47,778 nucleotides of DNA from Halanaerobiales bacterium (GTDB lineage: Bacteria; Bacillota_F; Halanaerobiia; DY22613): NCBI GenBank assembly GCA_023128035.1, contig JAGMES010000020.1, positions 1-47,778 of the forward strand, read 5' to 3'. A program made the translations under genes and the position numbers. The notes beneath the pieces were generated by a model. That model was not told the DNA's origin. It was given only the letters and a program-made list of their open reading frames with translations, and made no database searches. How positions within the stretch are numbered: position 1 is the first letter of the stretch; every line of letters starts with the position of its first letter. Positions 20,401-32,100 of this stretch are shown here, one piece after another.

Positions 20401-21400
20401 CGTCTTTCCAGGCCTTTAAAATAACATCTGTCTGTGCTGCTGGATTTGGAGCTGTAATGCCAACACAATTTCCATCCTGATTTACTGCGTACCCTTTTAT
20501 TACAGCATAGACATTATCTCCATCCTTCAAAGCCTTTTTTAATGGCTTCAAAATTATAGCACCTACTCCTTCACCGATCCCTGAACCATCAGAAGTATTG
20601 TCAAAAGCTCGAGTCCTTCGATCAGAAGACTCAATACCTATCCTCATTAATTCATGATCTCTAGGAAGCAAGTTAACTTTTATTCCACCAGCTATTGCCA
20701 TATCACACTTTTTATTTCTTAATGCATCACAGGCTTGAGTAATTGCAACTAGAGAAGATGAACAGGCAGTATCAATGAGCATACTAGGACCCTTTAAATC
20801 AAATAAGTAAGCTATCCGGCTAGGAATTACCGACGACAGGTTTCCTATTAAAGAAATAGGTAAAGCAGTAGGTTCAACATCATAAACCTGTTGCAAATAA
20901 ATATCCCTTAGAATACTTGAAAATCCTGCATATATACCAGTATTGCTGCCTCTCAGTTTGTTTCCACCATACCCTGCATCTTCTATAGCTTGCCAAACGG
21001 TTTCAAGGAATATTTTTTGATTTGGATCCATAAGAGATGCTTCTTTGTAGGATAATCGAAATAGCTTATAGTCAAATTTATCAATCTCTTCCATATAACC
21101 ATTTACACAAAATTTTATTTCTTCTTCAGGAGTATTTATATAAGTCAGATAGTCAGTCAAATCTTTACTCCTTAACTCAGGAATTGGAGTAATACAATCA
21201 AGACCACACTCAAGATTATGCCAATATTCTTCCACATTCTCAGCTAGCGGCATTTTTCCTGCCATTCCTATAATTGCAATATCTTCAGTCTCTTTAATAT
21301 CTACCTGTTTCGCCAACTTTACCATTTCAATGGCAGCTTCTTTATCAATTTTACCCTGTTTTGTGTTTTCAATAATGAATTTAAACAATCTATCCATCAT
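17483..21400 (-). CDS. Trans-AT PKS-C: single KS-KR-ACP module
   Basis: Fourth PKS extension module, 1305 residues. Order: N-terminal docking segment (FIIENTKQGKIDKEAAIEM); KS with IDTACSSSL (C near 213), ETHGTGTKLGD and GNVGHSSEAAG; AT-less linker ending LPTYPFERERCW; KR with TGGTGGMG near 902 and SSGQSILGEPGYGDY; ACP with ELGGDSVMINRM near 1226; and a C-terminal docking tail (MLKNVEEGNINIDEAMDLI). The KR reads HAAGIPGDG where B-type KRs read HAAGVLDDG, keeping the last Asp. This, the ETHGTGT form of the KS and the NPAAQT string place it in class II with PKS-B module 1. GGAGG lies five bases before the first of two ATG codons. It is 33 bases upstream of PKS-D. Confidence 0.95.
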   Translation of the reverse strand: MMDRLFKFIIENTKQGKIDKEAAIEMVKLAKQVDIKETEDIAIIGMAGKMPLAENVEEYWHNLECGLDCITPIPELRSKDLTDYLTYINTPEEEIKFCVNGYMEEIDKFDYKLFRLSYKEASLMDPNQKIFLETVWQAIEDAGYGGNKLRGSNTGIYAGFSSILRDIYLQQVYDVEPTALPISLIGNLSSVIPSRIAYLFDLKGPSMLIDTACSSSLVAITQACDALRNKKCDMAIAGGIKVNLLPRDHELMRIGIESSDRRTRAFDNTSDGSGIGEGVGAIILKPLKKALKDGDNVYAVIKGYAVNQDGNCVGITAPNPAAQTDVILKAWKDAKVEPETMSYIETHGTGTKLGDPIEIKGITDAFRKHTNKKQFCAIGSVKGNVGHSSEAAGVLSIIKTVMALKSKKIPPSLYFGIPNQASKFSELPIYVNTRSREWETNGFPRRCGVSAFGISGTNCHMILEEAPVYLKENRQVPLVDVLTLSAKTELGLITLVKQYIEYIRKNESTEVSDISYTANTGRGHYNYRLAILYRDQEDLLNKLKNFQDSKQIEKDIFYGFFKVIGNNKVKNQAFEITEEERLVFEKQAKLETEKYLSTQGANVDILEQICQLYKSGADIDWESMYKDSDRVKVSLPTYPFERERCWLDIPQRINEVQDDEKDMYFTVEWNNNEISAESSLQDDGVVIIFKDSKGIWKKFYSKWSEFGVDIRTVEFGNEYCEESNGNFIIRGEEEDYDKILLGIEEGKLSRIIHLASIDEKLEINSYEELKKSQVRGVYSLFYLIRAIVRARLDSNVNINIISEYVYDVTGNESEIYPENAPLLGIGKVIYQEHPDLKVKCIDIDKNMCFESILNEMGISENIYQVAYREGKRYIEEFKEIDIETVEDKPIEIKEDGVYLITGGTGGMGLEIAAYLASFNKIKIALLAKSPIPEKNQWDTILSANEDKKLCKKINGIRRIEEKGAEVVYYSTDISNLKESEKVINDLKAKYGKISGVIHAAGIPGDGILFIKSQEAFDQVFNPKVFGTWVLEKITRNEDLDFFVMFSSGQSILGEPGYGDYTAANSYLDSFAPFMRRKNRKALTINWTTWKETGMAVDYDVNHDALFTALTTEKALEGFGGILGKEISRILIGELSYLPQFLFLLENLPFKLSEKISEKIQIVLDQNKKNKKVNKNDQFVKQSGTMELKGRDGEEFSEIEIKVAEIYNEILGYMEIDINDSFFELGGDSVMINRMHIILDQEYPGVVKLIDLFNYTTVASLSKYIASKVGGETESNIDQELEDLNQMLKNVEEGNINIDEAMDLIK

Positions 21401-21418
21401 AACCCCTCCAGTAGAATG

Positions 21419-24400
21419 CTATATTCCCTTTAGAATATTAACAGCCTCCTCAATATTCAAATCATCTTTTTCTAAGTTTTCAAAAATATCCCTTATATCA
21501 TCCTCAGCATTTTTCTCCTTCTGGTTCTCCGTCTCTTGAGCTTCATTTCCCTGTTGTTTGCTATCAATATATTCAGCCAATCTGTAAATAGATGTATGCT
21601 CAAATATATCAGCAATATCGACAACTCCCGGAAACTTCTCATCAATAAATCTATGCATGCGTGTCAAAATGATAGAATCAGCTCCAAGTTCAAAGAAATT
21701 ATCGTATACATTTATCTCATTAAAACCCAATGATTCCATGCATATTTTAGCAAGTACTGTTTCTGTTACTGCATAGTCATTTTCTTCTTTTCCTGTTAAA
21801 ATAACCTCATCAGAATTATTTTGTGTAGTATTTTTCTTTATCTGTTTGATATTAATATTCAATTGATCTAATTTTTTCTGAATCTTAGCAGAAAGTCGAA
21901 CTGAGAATTTATTTAAAAGATAAATAATTTTACTTTCGTAATTGATTTCACCGATCAATGCCCTCTGTAAATCCCTATTCAACAATTGATCCATATCATT
22001 AATAGCATCATTTGTTCGAATTGCCTTAAACATTGTATCAATGTTGGAATTAAGTTCAACTGACATACCAGTTTCCTTCCATGTACACCAATTAATAGTC
22101 ACAGTATATTTGCCTTTCCTGTTCCTATAGGCAGAGTAAGAATCTAAATAACTATTGGCAGCAATATAATCCCCCTGTCCAGCCATACTAAACATGGTTG
22201 CAACTGAGGAAAACAGGATAAAGAAATCCAAATCGTCACTTTCTGTTACCTTATCTAGCACCCAGGTTCCATGTACTTTAGGCAAAAATACATTATTAAA
22301 ATCTTTTAGCTTCCTGCTTTCTATCGCTTCTATCCCTCCAACTCCTGCAGCGTGAACAATTCCATTGATTCTTCCAAATCTTTTTCTTAAATCATCTATT
22401 ACTTCTTTGATAGCTCCAAAGTCACTAACATCAGCGCTAAAAAACTCTATGCACGAACCATTGGCTTCAATGCTTATTAAATCATTAATTTTTCTTATAA
22501 TCCTTTGATCTCCAGATTCTTTCAATATCTTATCCCATTTTTTCTTCTCAGGAAATTTAGATCTGTTAATAAGAGCGAAATTCACTTTCTTTTCCGCAGA
22601 TAGGTATTTTGCTACTTCCAGTCCTATACCTCCTGTTCCACCAGTAATTACATACACTCCATCACTATGTATTTGAATATCTCTTTCTTTTTTAGTTTCT
22701 ATATCTATTTCCCTAAATTCTTCAACATAACGAACACCTTTTCGATAAGCTACATTATACCACTCAACATTTGCTTCTAATTCCTCCAAAATGCTCTCAA
22801 TAGGAGTATCATCGTCAATATCCAGACAACGACATACCAAATTAGGGTATTCCTTCCTTACTACTTTGCCAAATCCTAATAGTGTTGCATTTTCTGGTAT
22901 AATTTTTTCTTCAAAACTATTTATTTCAGTAACATACGATGATACTAAAACTACATCCATATTCTCTGTCATCTCGTTATTTGCCATAGCCCTTGTCAGG
23001 TTAAAAAGGCTAAACAAACCCATTTGTTGACTATTATCAAGAGATTCTATACAATCAATATCCTGTTCATTACTTAGAGTAAATAAATGGACAATCTTCG
23101 AAATATTTTTTTCTTTTAACTCTCCAATTAATTTGTGATAGTCGTTTTCGTTACCAGAAATAATATATCTTGTAGAATCCAATTTCTCATAACAGGAACC
23201 TTCTTCTACCTGATAAACAGTTTTCCCCTTTTGTTTATACGCATCTATAATTTTTTGACCGATCCCTTGCTTATCTTTGAAAACAAGCAAATCACCAGAT
23301 TCAACTTGCTTCTCACTAGTATCCAATTTTTCAATTTGCCAACCCATTGTATAAAAGTGATCAGGTTTTTCTACAATATTGCCATATTTTTTACCTTGAG
23401 GAATATCAATCCAACACCTTATTTTCTCAAAAGTATATGTAGGCAGACTTACTCTTTTCACATAAGCTGGATCATAAAGATTACTCCAATTTACATCGGC
23501 TCCTTTAATATAATATCTGCATATTTTTTCAAGAGTTTTAATATCAGGATTGGTCTTTAACAATCCATTAAGCTCTTGATCGACTTTTTTATTAAGATCC
23601 ATTTTTTCATTATCTATAATCTCCTCATCCTTTTTTATATCCTGACAATTACCGTAATAAATTTCTGGACCTTGATATTGAGATAAATTTTCTATATTTA
23701 TCTTTTCTAAGCTTTCTTTAAGTTCTTCTCCAGGTTTTATAGATAAAGCTAATCTGTAGTTAAATATATCTCTTCCTGTATTTGCTGTAAAACATACATC
23801 TGTCTTATTCAATTTGGACTGTTCTGCAAAGAATTTTTGATACTCCAATATAAGCTGTTTAAGAGATTCTTCACTATTTGCAGACAAGGTGAAAACCTGA
23901 GGAATCTCATGTTTAATTTCTTCTCTATAAATTGTAGGAGGTTCCTCCAAAACAATATGACAGTTAGTTCCACTAAATCCAAATGCACTTACAGCACCCT
24001 TTAATAGTCCTGGATTTTTATCCAATTTTCTAGATTTATCATTCACGTAAACGGATAAGTCTGTAAACTCCACTTTTTCATTTGGTTTGTTAAAGTTGAG
24101 AGTAGGTGGAAACTCTCTATGGGCCAACGTTAAAACTGCTTTAGTAAAACTTGCTAAACCTGCTCCTTCAAATAAATGTCCTAAACTTGATTTTACTGCT
24201 CCAATAGCACAAAAATGCTTTCTATCTGTGTATTTGTTAAAGGCTTTTTGTAACCCATCAAGCTCTATAGGATCACCTAACAAGGTTCCTGTTCCATGAG
24301 CTTCTATAAAGGATAATTCTTCTGGTGAAATACCCGCATTTTCCCATGCTTTAACGATAACATCTGTTTGTGCATCTGGATTAGGCGCTGTAATCCCAAT

Positions 24401-27400
24401 AGAAGATCCATCCTGATTAACTGCACTTCCCTTAATTGTTGCATATATATTATCTCCATCTTCTATTGCTTTCCATAAAGGCTTTAATAAAACAGCAGAG
24501 GAACCTTCACCTAATCCTGAACCATCAGCTGAATTATCAAAGGTCATAGTTTTACCAGTAGAAGACTCTATTCCGATCTTCATATTTTCTCTATCAAGTG
24601 GGAATAAAATAATTCTTACACCACATACAATTGCCATATCGCAATCTCCATTTTTAATGGCCTTACATGCAGTATGCATTCCTACTAGAGTAGATGAACA
24701 GGCCGTGTCAATAACCATTGTAGGTCCTTTTAGATTTAAAAAGTATGAAATTCTACTAGGCATCATGGCGGTTATATTTCCAACAGCTGAAATTGGTAAC
24801 ATATCAGGGCTTACTTCATATATCATTCTCTGATATGAATCTCTAAAATTGCTGGCATATCCTAAATAGATTCCTGTATTCGTTCCTGATAGTTTTCCCC
24901 CTGCATAACCCGCATCTTCTATAGCGCTCCATACTGTTTTCATCAAAAGTCTTTGATAAGGATCAGTGTATTTTGCTTCAATAGGAGTAAGCTTAAAAAA
25001 ACTATAATCAAACTGATCAATTTGTGACAGAAAACCTCCATTGAAATATTTTATCTCTTCTGGTTCTTCTCCCTCTACGTAACAAAGATAATCATTAATA
25101 TCCTTCCTTCTTGATTCAGGAAAACTACTAATATGGTCTACACCGTTCTTTAAGTTTTTCCAATATTCCCTGATATCTTTCGCTAAAGGCATTTCTACAG
25201 CCATACCAATAACTGCTATATCATTATTTTTTTCCATATCATTTTTTTTAGATTTAACTTCAACCTTTGTTTCAGATTGATCAAAGCCACCAATGAACTG
25301 AGCAAGCTTTGAGACCGAAGTATGGGCAAATAAATCAGTTACTTTAACTTTTCCAGGGAACTGCTCTTCAAGCTTTAAATGCATCCGGTTAAGCATCACC
25401 GAATCTCCACCAAGTTCAAAAAAACTATCGTGAATATTTATCTTATTAAAACCAAGAATTTCTTTGTACACAGATGCAACTTTCTTTTCAATTTCAGTAA
25501 ATTCAGTCGGATCTTTCCCTACTAATTTCACATCATCATTAGAACGACTAACAGACTCGACAACTTTCAATTTTTTCAAGCTTCGATTATAATTCTTGCT
25601 TTCCTCAACTGCTTTCTCTATCTTCTGAGATAATCTAAATGGATAATTTCCAAACATCGGTAAGTACTCACTGTTGTGATTTAACTCGCCTATTACAACT
25701 CTTTGAATGTCCCTGCTTATAACATTATCAAATCCCTTTATGGCCTGTTCTGTCGATATAGCTTTAAATATTAAATCTTTATTAAATCCATAATCAACCG
25801 ACATACCCGCTGACTTCCATGAAACCCAATCAATTGAAAGGGTAGGTTTACCCTTTTTATTTCTATAAGCTGCATAAGAGTCCAGAAAAGCGTTTGCAGC
25901 TACATAATCTCCTTGTCCTACCTCTCCAATTATTGAAACACCAGAAGAAAATAATACAAAGAAATCCAGTTCATCATTAGATATGAGATCATCCAAAATC
26001 AATGTACCTTTCAGCTTTGGATTAATTACATTGTCAAATACATCCTTTTCTTTTCTAATAATATAGCCATCGCCTGGCACACCAGCTGCATGAACTACAC
26101 CATTAATTTTTTCAAATTTATCTCTAATTTCATTAAAAACTTTTTTCATTTCAAAGGTATCAGCTACATCAGCTTTGCAACATACTACACTGGATCCTGA
26201 AGCCTCAATTTCTTTAATAACTCTAATTTTATGACATATTTTTGTATTATTACCTTGAACCAAAATTTCTTCCCATAAACTACGGTCAGGCATTCCGGAA
26301 CGGTTAATTAAGACTAAATTAACTTTGGCTTTTGATGCGAAATACTTTGCAATTTCAAGACCAATACCACCAGTTCCACCAGTAATTATATAGACATTAT
26401 TTTCTTTTATCTCAATATTTCTACTGTGGAATGTGTTAATGTCAACTTCTGTGAATTTTTCAACATACCTATTACCATTTCGGTAAGCTGTCTGATACAT
26501 ATCTGCACAATTTTTTATTTCTTTAAGAAGATTCTCCGAGCTAACTTCTAAATCAATATCTATACATCTACACTTGAGATTTGGATATTCCATAGATACA
26601 ACTTTACCAAGTCCATACATTGTGACATTTTCAGGCTTAATATATGTCTCATCACCAGTTACCTCCACAGCATATTCAGAAACTAAGCAAATATTAGTAT
26701 TTTCACTTATACCATTTTTTATGAGTGCTCTGGTTAGATAAAATAAGCTATACATTCCAAGAGATTGACTTTCTTCAAGTTCATCAACATTATTCACTAT
26801 AGTATTACCTACTGTGAATAGGTGTACTATTGTAGAAATGTTATTATCTTTAACAGATTCTATTAGTCGATGATAACTTTCTTCATCATTTCCTACTTCA
26901 TATGAATACTCGTTCGATTTTTCAAATACATTTCCATAAGATACCTCAATAACATTTCTTCCTTCCAATCTCAACTGATCAACAATTGAACTCCCCATTC
27001 CTCTGTCATCCTTCAATACCATCACTGCCCCATCAAAAGCAATATTGGTACCATTTGGTTGATTTTCTTTTATCCACTCCATTGAATAATATAAATCAGT
27101 GTCATTTATTCTACTCAAAGAAGAGGGGAACTCTGGTAGTTCAACCCAGCATCGATGTTGATCAAAGCAATATGTTGGAATACTAATTTTTTTGGTTTGT
27201 TGATCTAAAAATATCTGATCCCAGTCTACTTCAGCACCTTTGATATACAATCCACATAAATTCTTTAATACTTCAAGCTCGGGAGTTTCTTTCATCTTTA
27301 TAATCTCTACCAGATTAGAGACTTCCTTTGTTAGAGAACCAATCTGCTCTATATTGACACAATCTGGTTCAAAATAATCCGTTTCTCGAGAAACTACCTT

Positions 27401-29083
27401 ATGATAACCATAATAAATACTATCATGGCATTTAATATTCTCAATATCTATGTTATCAAGTATAATAGCAAGTTCTTCAATATCTTTTACAATTACAGCA
27501 AATCTAAAATTATAATGACCCCTTCCGGTAACTGCCGTATAGCACAAATCTCTTAAATTAATATCTTCTACCTTTTTTAAATACGTTTTATATTCTTCTA
27601 AAAGACCTGTAAATGATTCATAACTCTTTGCAGAGATCGTGAAAATATAATTTCTTTCATCTTTATCTTTTGATTTATTCTGGTTTTCGGGAGCCTCTTC
27701 TAGTACTAAATGACAGTTCGTGCCGCTTATACCAAAAGAACTTACTCCACATCTTCTTTTCTCCCCATTAGTCACCCAATCTCTTTCTACAGTATTAACA
27801 TATACTGGAGAATTTATAAAATTAATTGTGCTGTTGGGTTTATTAAAATGAAGAGATGCAGGAATTTTTTTATTTTTTAATGCCATGACAGCTATAATCA
27901 GATTGCTGATTCCAGCTGCTTCATACATATGTCCAATATTGGTTTTAAACGACGCAATACCACAAAACTGAGACTTATTTGTATATTTAAGAAAAGCATT
28001 AGTTATACCCTGAATTTCAATTGGATCCCCCAGGTTTGTACCTGTTCCATGGGTTTCAATATAAGATATTGATTCAGGATTAACTTGTGCATCTTCCCAG
28101 GCACTAATCAATACTTCAGTCTGCGCTGCAGGGTTAGGGGCAGTAATCCCCATACAATGTCCATCTTGATTTAGACCAACACCTTTTATAACCGCATAAA
28201 TGTTATCTCCATCCTTTAAAGCTTTGCTTAAAGGTTTCAAAAGAACAGCACCTATACCATCCCCTATACCTGTCCCATCAGAATTATCATCAAAAGTCCG
28301 TGTCCGACCATCAGATGACTCCATACCTATTTTTTCTGATTCCTTATCACTTGGAATGAGGTTAATTTTTACCCCACTGGCAATAGCCATATCAGACTGA
28401 CCGCTTCGAATTGATTGACACGCTAAAGCTACTGCTACCAATGACGATGAACAGGCTGTATCTACAACAAGACTAGGACCTTTTAAGTTAAAAATAAAAG
28501 ATAATCTACTGGGAATTATCGGTGTAAGATTTCCTACAATGGAAGTAGCATCCAAAAGTGAGTTTTCGCAAATTATTTTTCCGTAACTATCTCTTAAATT
28601 GCTAGAAAAACCAACAAAAACCCCTGTTTTGGTCCCACTAAGTTTTTTTCCTCCATAACCCGCATCTTCGATAGCTTTAAACGCTGTTTGCAAAAATAGA
28701 CGTTGGTTCGGGTCCATTGAACTAGCTTCTTTTGGAGAAATCTTAAAAAAACCATAATCAAATTGATCAATATTTTCAAGATAAGCACCTTCACAATATT
28801 TAATATCTTCCGTTGAATCACTCACACTAGCAAAGTAGCGGTCAATATCCTTTTTTCGAGATTCTGGAAAAGTTCTAACAAAATCAATACCATTACTAAC
28901 ATTGTTCCATAATTCATCAATATTTTCCGATAACGGAAAATTTCCAGATATTCCTATGATAGCAATCTCTTTTTCGTTTGAATTTTTTTGGCTTTTCATC
29001 ATAGTTAACAATTGGGCAGCTGTCTGTTTTTCTATCTTGCCAGAATTAATATTTTCAAGTATAAACTTATATATATTTGACAT
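21419..29083 (-). CDS. Trans-AT PKS-B: two KS-KR-ACP modules
   Basis: Second and third PKS extension modules in one 2554-residue protein. Module 1: docking segment (FILENINSGKIEKQTAAQLL), KS with VDTACSSSLVA and ETHGTGTNLGD, KR with TGGTGGIG near 907 and HAAGVPGDG (class II), ACP ELGGDSVMLNRM near 1228. Module 2 starts near residue 1285 (NDIAVIGMAVEMP): KS with IDTACSSTLVG and EAHGTGTLLGD, KR with TGGTGGIG near 2148 and SSVATMFSMAGQGDY (class I), ACP ELGADSIILTRM near 2470. The C-terminal docking tail is FENLEKDDLNIEEAVNIL. No AT, DH, ER or MT is present. All KS Cys-His-His and KR Ser-Tyr-Asn positions look intact. TGAGGAGAG precedes the ATG. Confidence 0.95.
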   Translation of the reverse strand: MSNIYKFILENINSGKIEKQTAAQLLTMMKSQKNSNEKEIAIIGISGNFPLSENIDELWNNVSNGIDFVRTFPESRKKDIDRYFASVSDSTEDIKYCEGAYLENIDQFDYGFFKISPKEASSMDPNQRLFLQTAFKAIEDAGYGGKKLSGTKTGVFVGFSSNLRDSYGKIICENSLLDATSIVGNLTPIIPSRLSFIFNLKGPSLVVDTACSSSLVAVALACQSIRSGQSDMAIASGVKINLIPSDKESEKIGMESSDGRTRTFDDNSDGTGIGDGIGAVLLKPLSKALKDGDNIYAVIKGVGLNQDGHCMGITAPNPAAQTEVLISAWEDAQVNPESISYIETHGTGTNLGDPIEIQGITNAFLKYTNKSQFCGIASFKTNIGHMYEAAGISNLIIAVMALKNKKIPASLHFNKPNSTINFINSPVYVNTVERDWVTNGEKRRCGVSSFGISGTNCHLVLEEAPENQNKSKDKDERNYIFTISAKSYESFTGLLEEYKTYLKKVEDINLRDLCYTAVTGRGHYNFRFAVIVKDIEELAIILDNIDIENIKCHDSIYYGYHKVVSRETDYFEPDCVNIEQIGSLTKEVSNLVEIIKMKETPELEVLKNLCGLYIKGAEVDWDQIFLDQQTKKISIPTYCFDQHRCWVELPEFPSSLSRINDTDLYYSMEWIKENQPNGTNIAFDGAVMVLKDDRGMGSSIVDQLRLEGRNVIEVSYGNVFEKSNEYSYEVGNDEESYHRLIESVKDNNISTIVHLFTVGNTIVNNVDELEESQSLGMYSLFYLTRALIKNGISENTNICLVSEYAVEVTGDETYIKPENVTMYGLGKVVSMEYPNLKCRCIDIDLEVSSENLLKEIKNCADMYQTAYRNGNRYVEKFTEVDINTFHSRNIEIKENNVYIITGGTGGIGLEIAKYFASKAKVNLVLINRSGMPDRSLWEEILVQGNNTKICHKIRVIKEIEASGSSVVCCKADVADTFEMKKVFNEIRDKFEKINGVVHAAGVPGDGYIIRKEKDVFDNVINPKLKGTLILDDLISNDELDFFVLFSSGVSIIGEVGQGDYVAANAFLDSYAAYRNKKGKPTLSIDWVSWKSAGMSVDYGFNKDLIFKAISTEQAIKGFDNVISRDIQRVVIGELNHNSEYLPMFGNYPFRLSQKIEKAVEESKNYNRSLKKLKVVESVSRSNDDVKLVGKDPTEFTEIEKKVASVYKEILGFNKINIHDSFFELGGDSVMLNRMHLKLEEQFPGKVKVTDLFAHTSVSKLAQFIGGFDQSETKVEVKSKKNDMEKNNDIAVIGMAVEMPLAKDIREYWKNLKNGVDHISSFPESRRKDINDYLCYVEGEEPEEIKYFNGGFLSQIDQFDYSFFKLTPIEAKYTDPYQRLLMKTVWSAIEDAGYAGGKLSGTNTGIYLGYASNFRDSYQRMIYEVSPDMLPISAVGNITAMMPSRISYFLNLKGPTMVIDTACSSTLVGMHTACKAIKNGDCDMAIVCGVRIILFPLDRENMKIGIESSTGKTMTFDNSADGSGLGEGSSAVLLKPLWKAIEDGDNIYATIKGSAVNQDGSSIGITAPNPDAQTDVIVKAWENAGISPEELSFIEAHGTGTLLGDPIELDGLQKAFNKYTDRKHFCAIGAVKSSLGHLFEGAGLASFTKAVLTLAHREFPPTLNFNKPNEKVEFTDLSVYVNDKSRKLDKNPGLLKGAVSAFGFSGTNCHIVLEEPPTIYREEIKHEIPQVFTLSANSEESLKQLILEYQKFFAEQSKLNKTDVCFTANTGRDIFNYRLALSIKPGEELKESLEKINIENLSQYQGPEIYYGNCQDIKKDEEIIDNEKMDLNKKVDQELNGLLKTNPDIKTLEKICRYYIKGADVNWSNLYDPAYVKRVSLPTYTFEKIRCWIDIPQGKKYGNIVEKPDHFYTMGWQIEKLDTSEKQVESGDLLVFKDKQGIGQKIIDAYKQKGKTVYQVEEGSCYEKLDSTRYIISGNENDYHKLIGELKEKNISKIVHLFTLSNEQDIDCIESLDNSQQMGLFSLFNLTRAMANNEMTENMDVVLVSSYVTEINSFEEKIIPENATLLGFGKVVRKEYPNLVCRCLDIDDDTPIESILEELEANVEWYNVAYRKGVRYVEEFREIDIETKKERDIQIHSDGVYVITGGTGGIGLEVAKYLSAEKKVNFALINRSKFPEKKKWDKILKESGDQRIIRKINDLISIEANGSCIEFFSADVSDFGAIKEVIDDLRKRFGRINGIVHAAGVGGIEAIESRKLKDFNNVFLPKVHGTWVLDKVTESDDLDFFILFSSVATMFSMAGQGDYIAANSYLDSYSAYRNRKGKYTVTINWCTWKETGMSVELNSNIDTMFKAIRTNDAINDMDQLLNRDLQRALIGEINYESKIIYLLNKFSVRLSAKIQKKLDQLNINIKQIKKNTTQNNSDEVILTGKEENDYAVTETVLAKICMESLGFNEINVYDNFFELGADSIILTRMHRFIDEKFPGVVDIADIFEHTSIYRLAEYIDSKQQGNEAQETENQKEKNAEDDIRDIFENLEKDDLNIEEAVNILKGI

Positions 29084-29111
29084 AACGTTCTCTCCTCATT
29101 AAGAAAAAATT

Positions 29112-32100
29112 TTAGAGTTCTTCCATCTTTGAAAGCACTTCATCTAACGTCATACCACCTTTTTCCATTTCATCTAACATACTGAATACATCATCCTGAA
29201 TATTTTCATTTACATTTTTATTTTCATACAATACCTCATTGTCAGTATCTTTATCTGCGATATATTTAGATAATTTAAGTATGCTAGAGTACTCAAATAT
29301 ATCAGCTATTGCAACCTTCCCAGGATAGTACTCTTCTAAGCGAGTGTACATCTGCTTTATAAGTATAGAATCAGCACCCATTTCAAAAAAACTATCATAA
29401 ATATTTATTTCCTCATAGCCGAGGGTTTCTCTACATATTCTGGCAATCGTTAACTCAATTTCTGTGTACTTTTCTCCATGTTTTCCCAAAAGTTTTACAT
29501 TACCCGAAGATTGCTTAGCTACTTTTTTTCTCTCAACTTTTCTACTCCGATTATTTAAACGTTCCTTAATTGTAGGAGAAAGATCAAATAAATTTTTTTC
29601 AAGCAAATAAATCATTTCTCCTTTATAATTTATTTCTCCAATCAATACCTTGTTAATTTCTCTTGATAAAACCTCTTCAAAACAGGTGATTGCCATTTCA
29701 TTTTTCATGCCTTTAAATAAAGTGTCTCTTCCCAGTCCACTTCGAGCAGCCATTCCAGTCTCTTTCCATGTTGACCAGTTAACAGCTACCGTTCTCTTAC
29801 CATTCTTATTTCTGTAGTCTGAATACGCATCAAGATATGAATTAGCAGCTACATAATCAGCTTGACCAGGCGCATCGAAGATGGTTGCAATTGAAGAAAA
29901 CAGTACAAAGAAATCCAATTCATCTTTTAAAGTAAGTTGATCAAGAATCCATGTTCCATGTACCTTTGGCCTAATAACACAATTCAAATCTTTAAGTTTT
30001 TTGTTAACAATAACCTCACTCACTGCTACTCCAGCTCCATGAATAATTCCATTAATCTTTCCAAATTCTTTGCGAAGATCATTTAATACTTTTTTCATGG
30101 CCTCCAGATCACTAACATCCACACTACAACATTTTACGGATGTCCCCATAGATTCAATTTCTTTAATACAATTAATCTTTTTTATATTATTTTCGTCTTT
30201 GTCGTCAGCCAATAGATCCACCCATTCATCTTTTTTAGGTAAACCAGTTCTACTAAGCAAAGCAATATTAACTTTTTCTTTAGATCCCAAAAATTTAGCA
30301 ACTTCCAGACCAATTCCACCTGTACCACCAGTAATTAGATATATTCCATCCCTTTTAAGCTCTAACTTTCTTTCTCGTTTTTCTTCTAAAGCTACTTCTT
30401 TAAATTCTTCAATATATCGATTACCCTTTCTATATGCAATACGATAACAATTAGTTAATGTATCAAGTTCATCTAAAATATCTGCAGCTTTAGTTGAATC
30501 ATCTATATCGATACATCTACAGGAAATATTGGAATGTTCTTTTCTAAGAACCTTTCCAAATCCGAATAAAATTGAGTTTTCTGGTTTTATTCGATCTTCT
30601 GTACCATCCACTTCACAAACATAATCAGATACCATCACTACATCTATCACCCTATCAATTGCACAGTTTATTAACGCCTTTGATAAGTGATAAAGACTAA
30701 ATATTCCCTTTTCATTTCTCTGATCAAATTCTTCAACTGCGGAAACTTCAGATCGTTCATTTAGAGAGGCTAAATGAATAATCTTTGAAATATTCATCTG
30801 CTTTATTTCCATAGCTAATTTCGTATAATCTTCCTCAGCACCGGATATTGAAATTTGTTTTCCATCTAACTTAGAATAATCATTTCCAAATTGAACCTCC
30901 AATATTTTTAAACCTTTATTTCGATACATATTTGCAATTTCACTGCCAATACCTTTATCATCCAAGAATATGAGAATAGCATCATCTGTAGTCTTTACAG
31001 CAGTAGCTTCCAAATTTTCCGTTTTCCATCCAATAGAATAAAACATACATTTTTCTGAATCTTTGATTTCTTCCTTCAAAAACTGAGGTATTTCTATCCA
31101 GCACCTCTTTTTGGCAAATTTGTAGCTTGGTAAATTAACTTTAGAATATCTTTTGCCAATGTAAAATATGTCCCAATCTATATCAGCCCCCTTGACATAA
31201 AGACGACAAATTTCGGTTTTAATTTCTTCATCACTACTATTAACAAAATTATAGTCTTTAAGCAATTCCTCTGCTCTGATATTTAATTCTCTCTTAAGAA
31301 TCTCAGTAAGTTCATTCTTTTCTTTTAGTTCTTTCCCTTCTGGTACCACCTTGTGTTCTCCATAAAATACACCTATTCTCTTAGCATCGTCTAAATCGAC
31401 TTTTCCCAACTTTTCTAACTTAGATATTAAATTTTCAATACAATCTACTGTAAATGCCACCCGATATCTATATTGACCACGGCCAATATTAAGGGAATAA
31501 CAAACATCTGATAAACTGAATTCTTTACTTTTTATATAATCTTTCAAGTTATTAATCATATCATACAGTGACACTTTGTTCTGAGCAGAAATTGTAAATA
31601 TTTGCGTTTTTTCACATTTGCTTAATTTATAGTTATCGGGTACCTCTTCCAAAATGACATGACAATTGGTTCCACTAATACCAAAAGAACTTACACCACA
31701 TCTTCGAGGTTGATCTTTTACATCCCAATCCCTCAACTTCGTATTTACATAAACAGGAGAATCTTCAAAATCAATCTTACTGTTAACTTTATTAAAATTA
31801 ATGGATGGAGGAATTTTCTTATTTTTCAATGCAAGTATAGCCTTTATAAAACCTGCAACCCCTGATCCTTCATATATATGACCAATATTTGTTTTAATAG
31901 AACTAATAGCACAGAATTGCATTTTATCTGTATATTTTTTAAAAGCTTTTTTAATAGCCTCTATTTCAATGGTATCTCCCAGTTTTGTTCCTGTACCGTG
32001 CGCCTCAATATACTGAAGTGTGTCAGGATGTATGCCTGCATTTTCCCAAACTTCAGTCAGTAAATCTACTTGAGACTGTGGATTTGGTGCAGTTATTCCC

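Noticed and set aside
28594..28821. Minus-strand frame within PKS-B starting MIQRKILNIVKVL
   Set aside because: It is an out-of-frame reading of the KS coding sequence of PKS-B.
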